Assembly (NCBI GenBank): GCA_030686995.1
Contig: CM060685.1
Span: 26,732,065 to 26,796,064 of the forward strand
Length of the DNA: 64,000 bases
Direction of reading: 5' to 3'
DNA from: Artemisia argyi
Taxonomy: Eukaryota > Streptophyta > Magnoliopsida > Asterales > Asteraceae
Part shown: piece by piece, positions 34,297-45,593 of the stretch
How the letters are laid out: every line of letters begins with the position of its first letter
Position numbering within the stretch: the stretch's first letter is position 1
Notes under the pieces: generated by a model
Told to the model about the DNA's origin: nothing
Databases searched by the model: none
The model's input: only the letters and a program-made list of their open reading frames with translations
Made by a program: the position numbers and the translations under genes

Positions 34297-35518
34297 CATC
34301 ATGAAAAGAATTTGCAGCTGAATTTGAAAGAGAGTCTAGGTTGTGTCCTACTTCCAAAAAAAACACCCATCGGCCACAACATAAATCTTTTGCAAGCTTC
34401 TTGATGCTAGCACACAAACCCTCCATGCTTTCATGTAACATGATCCTGATGTGAACTGGAAATTCGCCAGTGGATCAAGTTCATAGTCATCATATCTGAA
34501 CGAAAAATCTCATTGCATATTATCATTCGTATACACAGGTGTTTGGATATGCGTTCTAAAAGTAATTACATGATTAAATAATCAAAATCAGATGATCGAC
34601 TATAATAAGACGGGCTAATGATGTCGAAGATCAATCTTTGAGTGTATGTAAAGTTCTAATTATTCAAAAGAATATAATCGTGATTTGTGAAATATAAAGC
34701 TGTACTCACCGGGTGAAATGAGAGCTTGAATCTCAAATTAGTCTTTAAAAGAAGTTAATTAGTGCTCAACATGTTATATCAATTTATTCAAAGAACAATA
34801 ACCAAGCAAGTTGTCATACTTGAAAATTTGAAAAATCCTATATAACATAATTAAACTGTACAGAAGTGTGGCCTGGGCAATATAATCTATAGCATGTGCA
34901 CACAAAGGATACCACCAAGACCATCATCATTCTCCTTTTAGTTTTGAAAAATCATAAACTAAGAATAGCCGACAAAGATGACAATATGCCGACTTTTTAT
35001 TTGCATAGAATTGTAGGCTATGTGAAATTAAGCAAAGAATTTGTTCAAAAAAAAAAGAAAGAAAAGAAAAAGAAAAAGAAAAGAAAAAGAAAAAAAAAAA
35101 GGAAAGAAAACTGACAATCACCTCGGTGTAGCGAGGTGTAGCTAAGATTTTCCCATATATATTATACTATATACAAAAAATGGTTGGAGCGCGGGGTCCA
35201 TAGCAAGGTCATTAAGGAGTGGTTAACAACCTAATTCGGCAAGGTGGGTATCGTTGATTTGTTGGTTTGAAACTGGTAGTGTGATGTTTGTATTTGTGAT
35301 TCGTGAGATTATGATATACTTATAAGGTGGGTATCGTTCATTCGAAAGGAAATATAAGGATGAAGAAGTGGAGAAGTATAGATCAAATGACTTTAAAGGA
35401 GTAATAAGGGTGGATTTGATGCTACGTATTCCTATAATTTCGTATTCAAAAAGCTATAGGTTCCGCTAAGTTCAACACATAAATCAAATGAAATTACAAC
35501 AATGAATCAAAACACTTA
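34297..35518. other. Non-coding gap downstream of the helicase
   Basis: No gene seen. A K/R-like purine run at 35048-35108 produces a spurious lysine-rich frame. A small hairpin ACCTCG/CGAGGT at 35121-35138 followed by CTAA might be a Helitron end, but spacing is poor. Confidence 0.45.
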
Positions 35519-36177
35519 GAGCACTGGGTGTGGCAACAAACCACAAGCTCCCCATTCGGGCCCCACCATGCCACATCACCAAAACACCCCAACTTCAAAA
35601 AACCACAACAAACCCCCCTCACCAAACAACAAACCTCCACTTCCCCATTCGGGCCCCACCTCTTACACACTTATTTTTTTATTCATTTTTCAATCAAATT
35701 AAATTTATTTCATTCAAAAAAAATAACTAAAATTAAAATTTTATGCTTATATTTGTTTTAAATTTAAGCTACTAAAAAAAATGCAAGGATTAAAACTACA
35801 AGGACTAAAACTGCAAACATTGGATTAAAACTACAAGGACTAAAAAAATGCAAGGATTAAAACTACAAGGACTAAAAAAAAATACATGTTGTCTTCTTAA
35901 ATATACAATCTGCAACATTGTCTTCTTCAAATATACCTGCAAACATGGATCCAAATAAAAAATCCAACAAAAAAAAAGAAATAAACAAACAAACCCAAAC
36001 AAAAAAAAAAGAAGTAAACCTGCAAGATTGTCAGTCGCTTGCTTCGCCGTGGCCACGACGAACTCATCAACGGCGAACAACGGCGAGGGGGGTCCGGTGT
36101 GGCGGCGAGCAACGGCTCGCCGTTGGATCCGCCAGCTCGGACGGCGAACCCCCATTCGTCGACCATACCCAGTGCTC
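35519..36177. mobile_element. PIF/Harbinger (Tourist-like) MITE, 659 bp
   Basis: Inverted ends GAGCACTGGGTGTGG and CCATACCCAGTGCTC are flanked by TTA on both sides (35516-35518, 36178-36180), the Harbinger target. The right half is GC-rich (36040-36165) with repeated CGGCGA units; the left has CCCATTCGGGCCCCACC twice. Confidence 0.88.
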
Positions 36178-36271
36178 TTATAAAGTGACCACTTAAAAGA
36201 ATAAGAGTGCGAAAAGGCCAAAATACTTATAGAATTTACCCTGTCGAGGAAGAGTTAGGACTTTGAGCTAT

Positions 36272-37742
36272 GGGTAAACACCAAAAATACTCTATGTACT
36301 TCTCCAAATAACCCATTATGCTTTATTTACTAATTTTATACTCATTAAGCTTAATAAAACCAATTTGTTACTTGTATTTTTTTATTAATATTGCCATGTG
36401 TTATTAATGATATCAAGTTCGAAGGTATGGTATTCGATGAGTTGTATCCTCTAATTCGTCGTTTAGTTCTGGTTGCACCTGTTACCATGTTTTACAACAT
36501 TCGTGGTCAACCATTAAACATTGGTCTGAGACCTTTAGCAACAGATGAGCATGTTAATCAGTTTGTAACTACATGTTTTGAAAATGGTAATGAAATAGAC
36601 TTATATACAGAACATAATGGTTATGATGTCTTTGGTATGATGCACAATGATACATTGCATGATGAAGTAACTGAAAGTGAGCATTTAGATAATGAGAATG
36701 AAAACTTAAATGATGTACATGATATTGTTGACTTTGAAACTGAGGGTGAGCAACAGATTAAGATTCCTAAGATTACAACTGATGACCCATGGCTCAATAA
36801 GTTAGTAGGTAAAGGCAATTTCATAGGTTACAAAGATAATCCAACACCTGAGTTAAATGGTAGGTTTATTGAAGAGGTTGATGACCCAGATGAGCATATG
36901 ATAGAGACTAAGTATAAGGTTCAAAAGAATGTTCAGTATCCTGCTTTTAATCCTTATTTGAAACTTTGTTAATTTCATCAAGTACTTACAGGAACATGCA
37001 CTAATGATGGATAATGAAGCTTTAAGAGAAGAAGATGAGGAGCGGAGAAAGATCCAAGACTTTAAGAGAAGAAGAGGAAGCTTTAAGAGAGACATTCAGA
37101 ATCAAGGGAGTCAAGTTACAGATGCATCAGTTGTGGATCCAGCAGTTCCAGTCCCAGATACACTTGAGGATGTGCAGAAAAAAAGGAAAAGAAAGACTAA
37201 ACTACTTAAGTATTTGTAGTATGTTTTTCTGCATTGTTAATTGTTGCATCTAAACTATAGCCTTTGGAAAACTATTATGTGGTTTTGTGTGCCTTGACTT
37301 GGCACATATTTTGTAAACATTGCACATGGGATTTCTTTATAAAAGGCTCATGATGCCATTATCTATGCAGATTAAAAATTTTATATTACATTTGATTTGT
37401 TTCGTTGGAAAGTGATGAGTTTTGGGTGTATTGTTTTATTAACCACTGAGAAAATTTGGTAAGAATAAAGTGACCCATTTTGTCTGCATGTTGACGGGTC
37501 AAGTGATGAGTCGGTCAAGTTGACGGGTCAAGTAAATGGTTTAAGATGACAGGTCAAGTAAAAAACCCGTCCAACTCATGCGCATACATGGAAATAACTT
37601 AATTAGAAAAAAAGAATTAAATAATCCACGTCACTAGTTGCCAGCTGTACCAAGTTTCATTATGTAGAATGAGTATTATTTGCGTTCATAGAGCATAATG
37701 AGTTATTTGGGAAAGTACATAGAGTATTTTTAGTGTTTACCC
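36272..37742 (+). mobile_element. Internally deleted Mutator-like element (1471 bp)
   Basis: Terminal repeats GGGTAAACACCAAAAATACT and its near complement AGTATTTTTAGTGTTTACCC are bracketed by a 9-base duplication with one mismatch (TTGAGCTAT at 36263-36271, TGGAGCTAT at 37743-37751). Inside are only the two ends of a MULE transposase gene. Confidence 0.92.
36391..37219 (+). pseudogene. MULE transposase, N- and C-terminal remnants
   Basis: 36391-36972 encodes 193 residues with a PB1-like start (NIGLRPLATDEHV, ENGNEIDLYTEH), an acidic stretch, then YKVQKNVQYPAFNPYL. In MULE transposases that text lies just before the MuDR DNA-binding domain. After a stop, 37004-37219 gives a basic coiled tail (EEDEERRKIQDFKRRRG, KKRKRKTKLLKYL) like the protein C-terminus. 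The MuDR domain, the catalytic DDE core and the SWIM zinc finger are absent, so this is a deletion derivative dependent on a partner. A truncated N-terminal protein could still be made. Assignment is by recognition of the family text. Confidence 0.8.
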
Positions 37743-38378
37743 TGGAGCTATTCTTATATACTTTTTCAGTTGAGCTGTGTACCATTTTTTTTTTTTTTTT
37801 TGTATAAAATTAAAAGCTTTAACTCAGATGACCACATCACATATCTTGGCAATCAACGCTTATCAAATTCCAAACACAAATCACTTTAGTAAATTAGAAC
37901 CCTGGGTCAATAGATCGACACAATTTTTAAATTTTCTGATTTTATTCATTCATTGAATAACAGATGATTAACAAAACAAATGGATGAATGCATTATTACC
38001 TTGGCTTCAATTTCTGCTAATTCATGGATTACACTCCAGACATTAGTTAACTCCATCAATTTATCATCAGGAGATTTAGTATTCTAATTTTCTAGAAAAA
38101 GATCATATAACTTAACAAAGACGGTTTTAAATTAACTGAAACTGCCGATTTCAGTTTTTAAGATCATTATGGAGAAATTCAGTTTTGAATGACTAAATTA
38201 GGGTTTGGAAACATATATTGGGAGAAATTCTCGGGGAAGGTGACATGTCAAAAATTGTCAACGTGTATAGTTTGGTTTTGTGACACGTACTCCTTAAATA
38301 TCCTCTTTTAATAAAGGTATAGATAGATGGGTTATTAGATACTTCTCCAAAGCTTCATAATTGGCGATTAACACGAGA
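37743..38378. other. Intergenic
   Basis: No gene recognised; a T run at 37785-37801 and otherwise plain AT-rich DNA. Confidence 0.45.
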
Positions 38379-38770
38379 TTAGCCCATAAAAAGATCAACC
38401 CTTTTCAGAAAAGAATCAAACTTGCTAGCCACCACCATTTGACTATCAAATGAACCAGCATTGTTACCTTGATAGCCACCACCACAGCCACTGCCACCTC
38501 TGTCAGGATTAACATCTTTGTAAGTGCTCGTTTAACCTCCACAAGCTTATTGTTGAGCTCATGATAGGTCTTCTGAAGAACTCTGTCACCCTCATCTTCG
38601 GTAACAAAGGAGGTAAAACCAAATCTATGAGGTCTGTTGGTATTTTTGTCAAACATAATTACTACATCAGTTACATCTCCATAACTTCCTATGTTAAGGT
38701 GGCAGGCAATCCACCGACAAATATTTTACATGATAACCCTTTTCACAATGTTGGCCATAGAGGAATGAAT
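38379..38770 (-). pseudogene. hnRNP/RRM protein (RNP1-like) pseudogene
   Basis: The minus strand encodes the second RRM and tail of a plant heterogeneous nuclear ribonucleoprotein. RNP2 is IFVGGLPATLT (38690-38725). Then come DVTDVVIMFDKNTNRP, an RNP1-like HRFGFTSF (near 38610) and ELNNKLVEVKRALTK. A Gly-rich segment DRGGSGCGGGYQGNN and a terminal FDSFLKR end at TAA (38379-38381). About ten codons after RNP2 are deleted with a frame change, and a one-base shift separates the RRM from the Gly-rich tail. No intron is visible in this stretch, which suits a processed copy, though no poly(A) tail was identified. RRM1 is missing. It cannot make the normal protein. Confidence 0.75.
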
Positions 38771-38791
38771 CAAATTAGCCAATAAGCTACT

Positions 38792-38979
38792 CAGGGGCGG
38801 ACCTAGGCTTTGACTTCGGGGGGGGGGGGGGGGGGCGGTGCCCTCCACGACTCGTCGAAAAAGTGCAGATTTTAGTGTAAAAAAATTTTTTGGACCTTTT
38901 TATTAAAGTGCACCCCTCTAAAAAAATCAAATTGCCCCCCACCTTGAAGTCAAAAATATAAAAACCTTAGTTTTTAGTG

Positions 38980-39071
<92 letters not shown>

Positions 39072-39170
39072 ATATATATATATATTACTTTTTATTAAAG
39101 TGCATCACGAATTTATCAAAAAAAAAAAAAAAAAATCCCCCCGCCTTGAAAAATCCTGGGTCCGCCACTA
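38792..39170. mobile_element. hAT MITE (379 bp) containing an AT microsatellite
   Basis: Ends CAGGGGCGGACCTAGG and CCTGGGTCCGCCACTA are inverted repeats of the common plant hAT type. Flanks AAGCTACT (38784-38791) and AAGCTATT (39171-39178) are an 8-base duplication with one change. A poly-G run sits near the left end. Confidence 0.88.
38982..39086. repeat. (AT)n microsatellite
   Basis: About 105 bases of nearly pure AT dinucleotide, interrupted by TATGTATG near 39063, inside the hAT MITE. Confidence 0.95.
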
Positions 39171-40787
39171 AAGCTATTGCATAAGCTTACCCAAATACCC
39201 TTTAAAACATTGCATTGAATAATTTCAAAATTTTCTTATCTCTTAACCAATAAATCTCTAATATCTTGTATCCAAACCATTGTCATTTGATATACTTTGA
39301 AGGGTTGCTAAGTTCGTCATAGTTTTTAACAACAATAAACTTTCACATTTGTATAGCCAAACAAAAAGGCTAAGGGTCTATGTCATAGCTAATACAAACT
39401 ACTCATCGTTGAAACTATAAATTTAACGGAATAAGCAATGAAGCAGTTTTAATAAGCATTCACAAACACTCCCTAACAAACAGTCCCTACATATTTGCTA
39501 CATGCTTCCAATTGAAAATTCATCATACCAGCTATAAAATTATTGTAAAATGCCATAAGCAGATAAACAGTTTTAAGACAGTCCCAAACACCTCTAAATG
39601 TGACCACTTTACGTTTACACCAAACACATCTACATTGCCAATAGAGAATCAAACAGCTACTACATATGAATGAGTGCATTAAAATTACTAATATAAGAGA
39701 TTAGACGACATCTTGTAAATCAAAACCATTTTAGCATGGTGTTTCGGTAAATGAAAGAGATTAGAATATAAAGGTCGAAGTTTCAACCCATTTACTTACA
39801 AACGAGGCATTTTTTGGGTATCCCTAACAGGTCAAATGTAATACTCCACCTCCAGTAAGTTGTTCAAAAGGATCAGAAATCAAGTACAAACCAAATGCAC
39901 ACACTAAAAAACACGAACATACCTTCAAATCTAGTACACTCTGAAACATAAACGACCAATTATAAAGTAAAAAATATACTTGGGTTGGGAGCCTTTGAGA
40001 CATTCAGATTTAGTGTAGCAAATACTCATTTTTTGGGGGGAGATCACTTGTGTTTGCTTAAAGTGCTAAAATAACAAAAATTTAGCATGTTTTTCATTGC
40101 GGAACAAAAACAAACAGTTGATATGCATCTTTTATAAAATAAAGGAAAACACATACCACATATCATAACACAATGGATACAAATATCATGAACGCCTTTG
40201 GAATCCTGGAATCAAATCATTTTCGGAATGTCGTAATTGACGATTTTGTGTGAGATCGAGCAGGAGACGTTAAGATCATGGTTGTCAGGATCCCGATCCT
40301 TAGGATCTTACGATTTTACAATACTGCAAAGCAAAAACGATCCGGATCTTACATAGGATCTTTGAAAGCTTAAGATCTTATAGGATCCGGATCTTGACCA
40401 TAGGATCTTAAGATCTAATCCGATACGATCCTACTTTTCTCGGACAACAAACTACAAAACTGCAAATTTCTAGATTATTTTTTGTATAATTAAAAAAACA
40501 ACATGTTAATCTTATTAAACATTTCATAATCATAATTTAGGACAACATTTTGATGGAATATTCTTATAATTTTGTGTGTATGATATATAATAATTTGTAA
40601 ATTTGTATAATATTACAAAAGCTTTAACTAAACCAAAACCAGCATAAAATTAAATACGAATTTTATGCAGAAAATATAAAACAACCTAGTTAAGCCAAAA
40701 GTCTTGAATTCCAGCAGCCTTTATTTGTGCAGGAGAGAGGCCAAAATCATCAACATCATAATTGTTGCCGTCACTCGTATCTGCTTT
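39171..40787. other. Intergenic, with a GATC-dense patch
   Basis: No gene recognised. Between 40290 and 40435 the words GGATC, AGATCTTA and GATCCGGATC recur many times in both orientations; the start CATGGTTGTCAGGATC resembles some plant hAT MITEs. The boundaries are not resolved. Confidence 0.5.
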
Positions 40788-41262
40788 TCATTGTTTATAA
40801 AGACTCTGCTCCTTACCTCCACATTTAGAATACAACTTCCCAATGTGATTATCAAGAACTTCATCATCATCGTTGTCAGAAACTATCACATTGCCCACTT
40901 TAGAGAATGGGCTACCCACCCTAATTGAAGAATCAACATTTTTAAGAGGTTTACCATCATCCACAAGGGTAACTTTATCTTCAATAATTAGCTTTTCAAT
41001 CTTCCCAATTTTCTCAGCAATAGGAGTAGTACTTTCATTTCCACCTTTAGAAACCTCCAAATCAGCCCCATCCTTAGGAGAAACACTTGTTGCAAAAGGA
41101 ATACCATTATCATCCGTATCGGCCATATCAAGAGCATCAAATGAGTTCGATGTAGCAATAATCTTCCCACTCGTACTTGCCTCATTAATGATTTTCTCCT
41201 TATTAGCAACCGGCTTCTTCGAGACAGGTCTCCAAAATTTAGGTTTAGGCTTATTAAGCTGA
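40788..41262 (-). pseudogene. LINE-type ORF1 C-terminal fragment
   Basis: The minus strand reads KPKPKFWRPVSKKP, a Ser/Thr-rich part, NSFDALDMADTD, then TTPIAEKIGKIEKLIIEDKV and VTLVDDGKPLKNVDSS, ending in an acidic stretch. This is the C-terminal third of the plant LINE ORF1 family also seen at 18885-20948 and 52917-53868. The DUF4283 and zinc-knuckle parts are missing; upstream the frame runs into a poly-C tract that translates as a spurious Gly start. No ORF2 beside it. Confidence 0.75.
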
Positions 41263-42480
41263 ACCCCTCCCCCCCCCCCCCCCAATAGGCCGAGAAGGTG
41301 TTGAGAACTTTTATGTGTGGCTGGGAAATGTGGCGGCGTGTTTTTGGAGTGAAATTACGGTCAAACCCAATTAGGGTTATGCTACTTATAAATCTCTAAA
41401 AGTTAGAGTAAATTTGGGTCGGTGTTTAGAGAAATAAAGTGTGGACATCTATTGCTTAAGTGGGCCTATACGGGATGTAAATTATAAGTGGTGTGGACCA
41501 GCACTTTATAATGTACTTTAAATTTTTGGTATAACATTACTATATATATAATTTGTCGTTTAAAACGACGTCACTCCACTCCATCAATAGTATTTTGCCG
41601 TTGGATTCATAGTTAGCCCAGACTTTAGTCCAAAGCCCAACAAAAATTCCTTTGGTATAAAAAGTGGTATTTTGGATTTACAAAATTTTCATAGGGATAC
41701 TTATTTCACATTATACATACCAAAGGGTTACTATTACTCTAAGATATATAAACAATATTTTGTCTCAACATCATTCCAGAACTCATGTACAACGGTCTTT
41801 AAAAAAGAAAATAATAATAAAATAAAATAATACCTGGAAATATTAGCTATTTACAATTTCGTAATTCGAACAAGTGTATTAACATTTGGGCTAAAATGTT
41901 TAACTAATGGATCATGGGCTATCATTTCTATTTAGACTAATGGAAGCGTGTGCCTAAAAACCACAATTAGATTTCTACTTCAACGCTTTACGCTGAACAT
42001 TACCTAATGATTAATTTTATACAACCTCTCTGCATCGCACGGGTTTTGAATATTAAAAAATTGTATACTTTCAAATGAAGAAAATTAGTGTTGAACATTA
42101 TGCTATAACACTTAGATAGAGCCCGTGTGTAACCTGTATACAGCCCATGTGCAATGCACGGGTCTTCATGACTATCATAAGAAATACTTATAACTTAGCT
42201 AAATGTTTTAATATTACTTCCAATAATAAACGATAGAGTCAATACCAAAATAACTAGACAAAAAATATTATGTAACTTATACATCTTAAAAGATTACATG
42301 TCATTAAACTATTTAAATACGTATCATGCTTAGAAAATGTATGCTACCATGACTACTTATATATATAATGACGAAAATACGTGCCAAATTAAATACATGT
42401 AAAGCTTAGAAAATGTGTGATACCATGACAACTTAAATATAAAATGATGAAAATAAATGCCGAATATTACGTTATGAAAA
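41263..42480. other. Intergenic with Helitron-like tails
   Basis: A poly-C run is at 41269-41283. GTGCAATGCACGGG near 42150 and GCATCGCACGGG near 42033 resemble Helitron terminal hairpins, but no canonical CTRR end follows. No gene seen. Confidence 0.45.
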
Positions 42481-44512
42481 GGGCAAATTACATGAAAATG
42501 TATTTAACTTGTCACTTTTTAACATTGTATGTAGCATTCTATTTTTTTTCCCAATCTGTCAATGAACTTGCAAAATCCGTTCATTGTGTGTAGCGGTGAC
42601 CTACTTGACCTGCTGGGGCAGGTTAAACTAACGATAGTTAGGTTTATCATTGCATTGTTAGTCCTTTAGACTAACGATCGTTTATCATGGCTACATATAA
42701 TGACATAAAGTAACAAGTTATATGACTTTTATTATTTTTCAAATTTATGTACGTTTTTTACACGTTTTTTCACATATTTTATACACGTTTTTATACACAT
42801 TTTTATATACGTTATACACACGTTTTTATACACGTTTTTATGCATGTTTTTATATGGATTTTTATACACATTTTTATGCATGTTTTATACACACGTTTTT
42901 ATGCACGGTTTTACACACGTTTTTAAAATATTTTAATACATATATTTTTATACGTTTTCGTCTGTTTTTTTACGTTTTTGGTTTTTTTTTATGTTTTCAC
43001 ACATTTTTTTTACGTTTTCGACAATTTTTTTACGTTTTCGTCTGTCTTTTTACATTTTCGTCCGTTTTTTTTACATTTTCGCTCTTTTTTTACTTTTTCG
43101 TCTATTTTTTTTACGTTTTCGTCCGTTTTTTTTACACGTACGTCTGTTTTTTTTACGCTTTCGCCCGTTTTATTACGTTTTCGGCCGTTTTTTTTTACTT
43201 TTTCGTCTGTTTTTTTACCTTTTCGTTCATTTTTTTTACGTTTTCGTCTGGTTTTTTATATTCTAGCCCGTTTATAAGATTTTAGTCAATTTTTTATGTT
43301 TTCGCCTATTTTTTTTATGTTTTCGTGCGTTTTTTTACGCTTTCGCACGTTTCATTAAGTTTTTGCCCTTTTTTTTACGTTTTTGTCTATTGTTTTACGT
43401 TTTCATCCATTTTTTTATGTTTTTACCGTTTTTATCTGTTTTTTTAGGTTTTCGTCTGTTCTTTTACATTTTAGTCTGTTTTTTGCGTTTTCGTCTGTTT
43501 TCATATGATTTCGTAAGTTTTTTTACGTTATTGCACGTTTTCTTAAATTATCTAACGTAAGAAAACGTAATAAAAAGGATAAAAATGTAAGAAAACGGAC
43601 AAAAACTTAAGAAAAAAAAACAAAAACGTAAAAACAGGCGAAAACATACAAAAAAGACAAAAACATAAAAAAACGGGCGAAAGTATAAAAAACAGACGAA
43701 CGCGTAAAAATTGGACGAAAATGTAAAAAAATGGTGAAAACATAAAAAAACAGACGAAAATGTAAAAAACGGACGAAAACGCAAAAGAAGGGCGAAAACG
43801 TAAAAAAACGGACGAAAACGTAAAAAAACGGGCGAAAACGTAAAAAAACAGACGAAAACGTAGAAAACTGGCGAAAACGTAATAAAACGGGCGAAAACGT
43901 AAAAAACTAACGAAAACATAAAAAAACGGGCGAAAACGTAAAAAAATGGGCGAAAACGTAAAAAACGGACAAAAATGTAAAAAAACGGACGAAAACGTAA
44001 AACATTGTCGAAAACGTAAAAAAAGTGTGAAAACATAAAAAAACAAAAACGTAAAAAAACAGACGAAAACGTATAAAAATGTATGTGTTGAAATATTTTA
44101 AAAACGTGTGTAAAACCGTGAATAAAAACATGCATAAAAACGTGTATACAAATGTGTGTATAAAAATTCGTATAAAAACATGCATAAAAACGTGTGTATA
44201 AACGTGTATAAAAATGTGTGCAAAAACGTGTAAAAAATGTACATAAATTTTTTAAAAATAATAAAATTCATCTAACTTGTTATTTTTTGTCATTGTATGT
44301 AGCCATGATAAACGATCGTTAGTCTAAAGGACTAACAATGCAATGATAAACCTAACGATCGTTAGTTTAACGTGCCCCAGCAGGTCAAGTAGGTCACCGC
44401 TACACACAATGAACGGATTTTGCAAGTTCATTGACAGATTGGGAAAAAAAATAGAATGCTACATACAATGGTAAAAAGTGGCAAGTTAAATACATTTTCA
44501 GGTAATTTGCCC
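42481..44512. mobile_element. Giant foldback MULE (2032 bp)
   Basis: Ends GGGCAAATTACATG and, in complement, GGGCAAATTACCTG are flanked by an exact 9-base duplication TTATGAAAA (42472-42480, 44513-44521). The two arms (about 42481-43540 and 43555-44512) are inverted copies along nearly their whole length, leaving only a dozen bases at the turn. The outer 240 bp of each arm are unique (including AACGATCGTT). The inner 800 bp are degenerate short tandem repeats of the type TTTTTTACGTTTTCGTCCG on the left and its complement on the right. Phe-rich open frames in the arms are by-products of the T-rich repeat. Confidence 0.93.
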
Positions 44513-44532
44513 TTATGAAAACTTCTATACAC

Positions 44533-44566
44533 AGCCCTTGTGCAACGCATGAGCATTACTGACTAG
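44533..44566 (+). mobile_element. Helitron 3' terminus-like end
   Basis: CCCTTGTGCAACGCATGAGC, a decayed hairpin, is followed by ATTACTGA and CTAG before T. A similar hairpin lies on the other side of the foldback MULE near 42150, so the MULE may have inserted into or beside a Helitron. Confidence 0.4.
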
Positions 44567-45112
44567 TAGATACTAAATGTTTATAATATCTTACTATCTT
44601 GTAACGGAGGAAGAATTTTTCCACCATTAAATGTCTTCAAATTCAGCAACACAAAAAACTAAGCGTAAAGTACAACCATCTAAAACACAAGCATTAAATA
44701 ATACAAGTATTAATGCAATATTTACGATTCATTGATGCATAATTTATATACATTCTTAAAACACTCATTTAATGATAAATACAAGTACTAAAATGCATAG
44801 GACAAGTCATGCAAGCTGCTAATTAATGATACTTTAAAAACTCATTTTCAATAAAAAAAATATATATATATAATTAAAATAGCACATTTTACAAACCAAG
44901 CAAACTACTAAACACAAAAAACAAATAAAAAAATACAAACTAAGCAAAGTTTCATTAAAATTTTGTCATTGCTTATAGTCCATAAACAAACAAACTAATC
45001 AGTAAAGCTATTGCCAAAAAATGTACAAATAAAATAAATTATTAGCCAAAAAATTTAATTAGAGAATACCCGTGGCCACATCGCGCGAGGACTCTGTTAA
45101 TTTATTGAAAAA
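44567..45112. other. AT-rich intergenic DNA
   Basis: No gene or clear repeat end; CCCGTGGCCACATCGCGCGAGG near 45069 resembles another Helitron tail hairpin. Confidence 0.45.
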
Positions 45113-45173
45113 GACAAACATTTAATAACCATCATTAAGTATCATGCATTTAATAAACATTTACATTGTTGTG

Positions 45174-45180
45174 TATATAT
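45174..45180 (+). promoter_or_regulatory. TATA box of defensin-like gene 1
   Basis: TATATAT lies 85 bases before the ATG at 45259. The same motif precedes the second copy, and the intervening leader is conserved between copies. Confidence 0.55.
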
Positions 45181-45258
45181 GTACTCATTTGATTTTTTTC
45201 TTCAATCAAATTATCCTAAAACTATATTATATACATAAGTTACTCAAAGATTCCGACT

Positions 45259-45593
45259 ATGTCAAACATCTTCATTTTAGTCATTTTTCTTCTTGCCAAT
45301 ATATTGACTGCTGCTTCAGGTATGATTAACTTTTTTGCGTTATTATTATGTCAAAACTATTTTATATGAATCCTATAAATAAATTTAAAAAAAAATGAAT
45401 ATGCGTGCACTAATATATTTTTATGCGTATAGGGAATGAGATACCGAGTGAAGGAAAAAAAATTTGCCGCAAAGCTTTCGTTATGTTATGCAAGAGTAAC
45501 CTAGAATGCACTTACAAATGCATAGAATGGGATTTTAACGCTGTGGGAGAATGCATAGAGCCCTACCTTTGTGAATGTAAAAAACATTGTTAA
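45259..45593 (+). CDS. Secreted defensin-like peptide 1 (two exons)
   Basis: Exon 1 (45259-45319) encodes a hydrophobic signal peptide beginning MSNIFILVIFLL. A 113-bp intron with GT and AG borders (45320-45432) interrupts codon 21 in phase 1. Exon 2 (45433-45593) encodes the mature part and ends TAA. The product is 73 residues. The mature part has eight cysteines with the CxxxC (around ECTYKC) and CxC (LCEC) spacing of the cysteine-stabilised alpha-beta fold, plus a terminal Cys. Signal-peptide exon plus Cys-rich exon is the standard architecture of plant defensin-like genes. Such peptides act outside the cell in defence or in signalling; which applies here is unknown. The frame is intact, with a TATA box upstream. 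It is too short and too split for simple ORF finding. Confidence 0.85.

Noticed and set aside
34896..35121. Lys-rich plus-strand ORF and Phe/Ser-rich minus-strand ORF
   Set aside because: Both arise from a purine-rich low-complexity run.
35119..35145. 3' end of the Helitron that carries the helicase
   Set aside because: There is a 6-bp stem (ACCTCG/CGAGGT) and CTAA, but the spacing is about four bases and no following T, so the case is too weak.
40788..41285. A Gly-rich N-terminus for the minus-strand ORF
   Set aside because: The Gly run is the translation of a poly-C tract at the fragment edge. The real homology starts inside.
42722..44135. Long Phe/Tyr/Val-rich open frames on both strands (42722-43285 plus, 43548-44135 minus and others)
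   Set aside because: They are translations of the T-rich minisatellite arms of the foldback MULE, open in several frames at once and mirror-symmetrical. They are not proteins.
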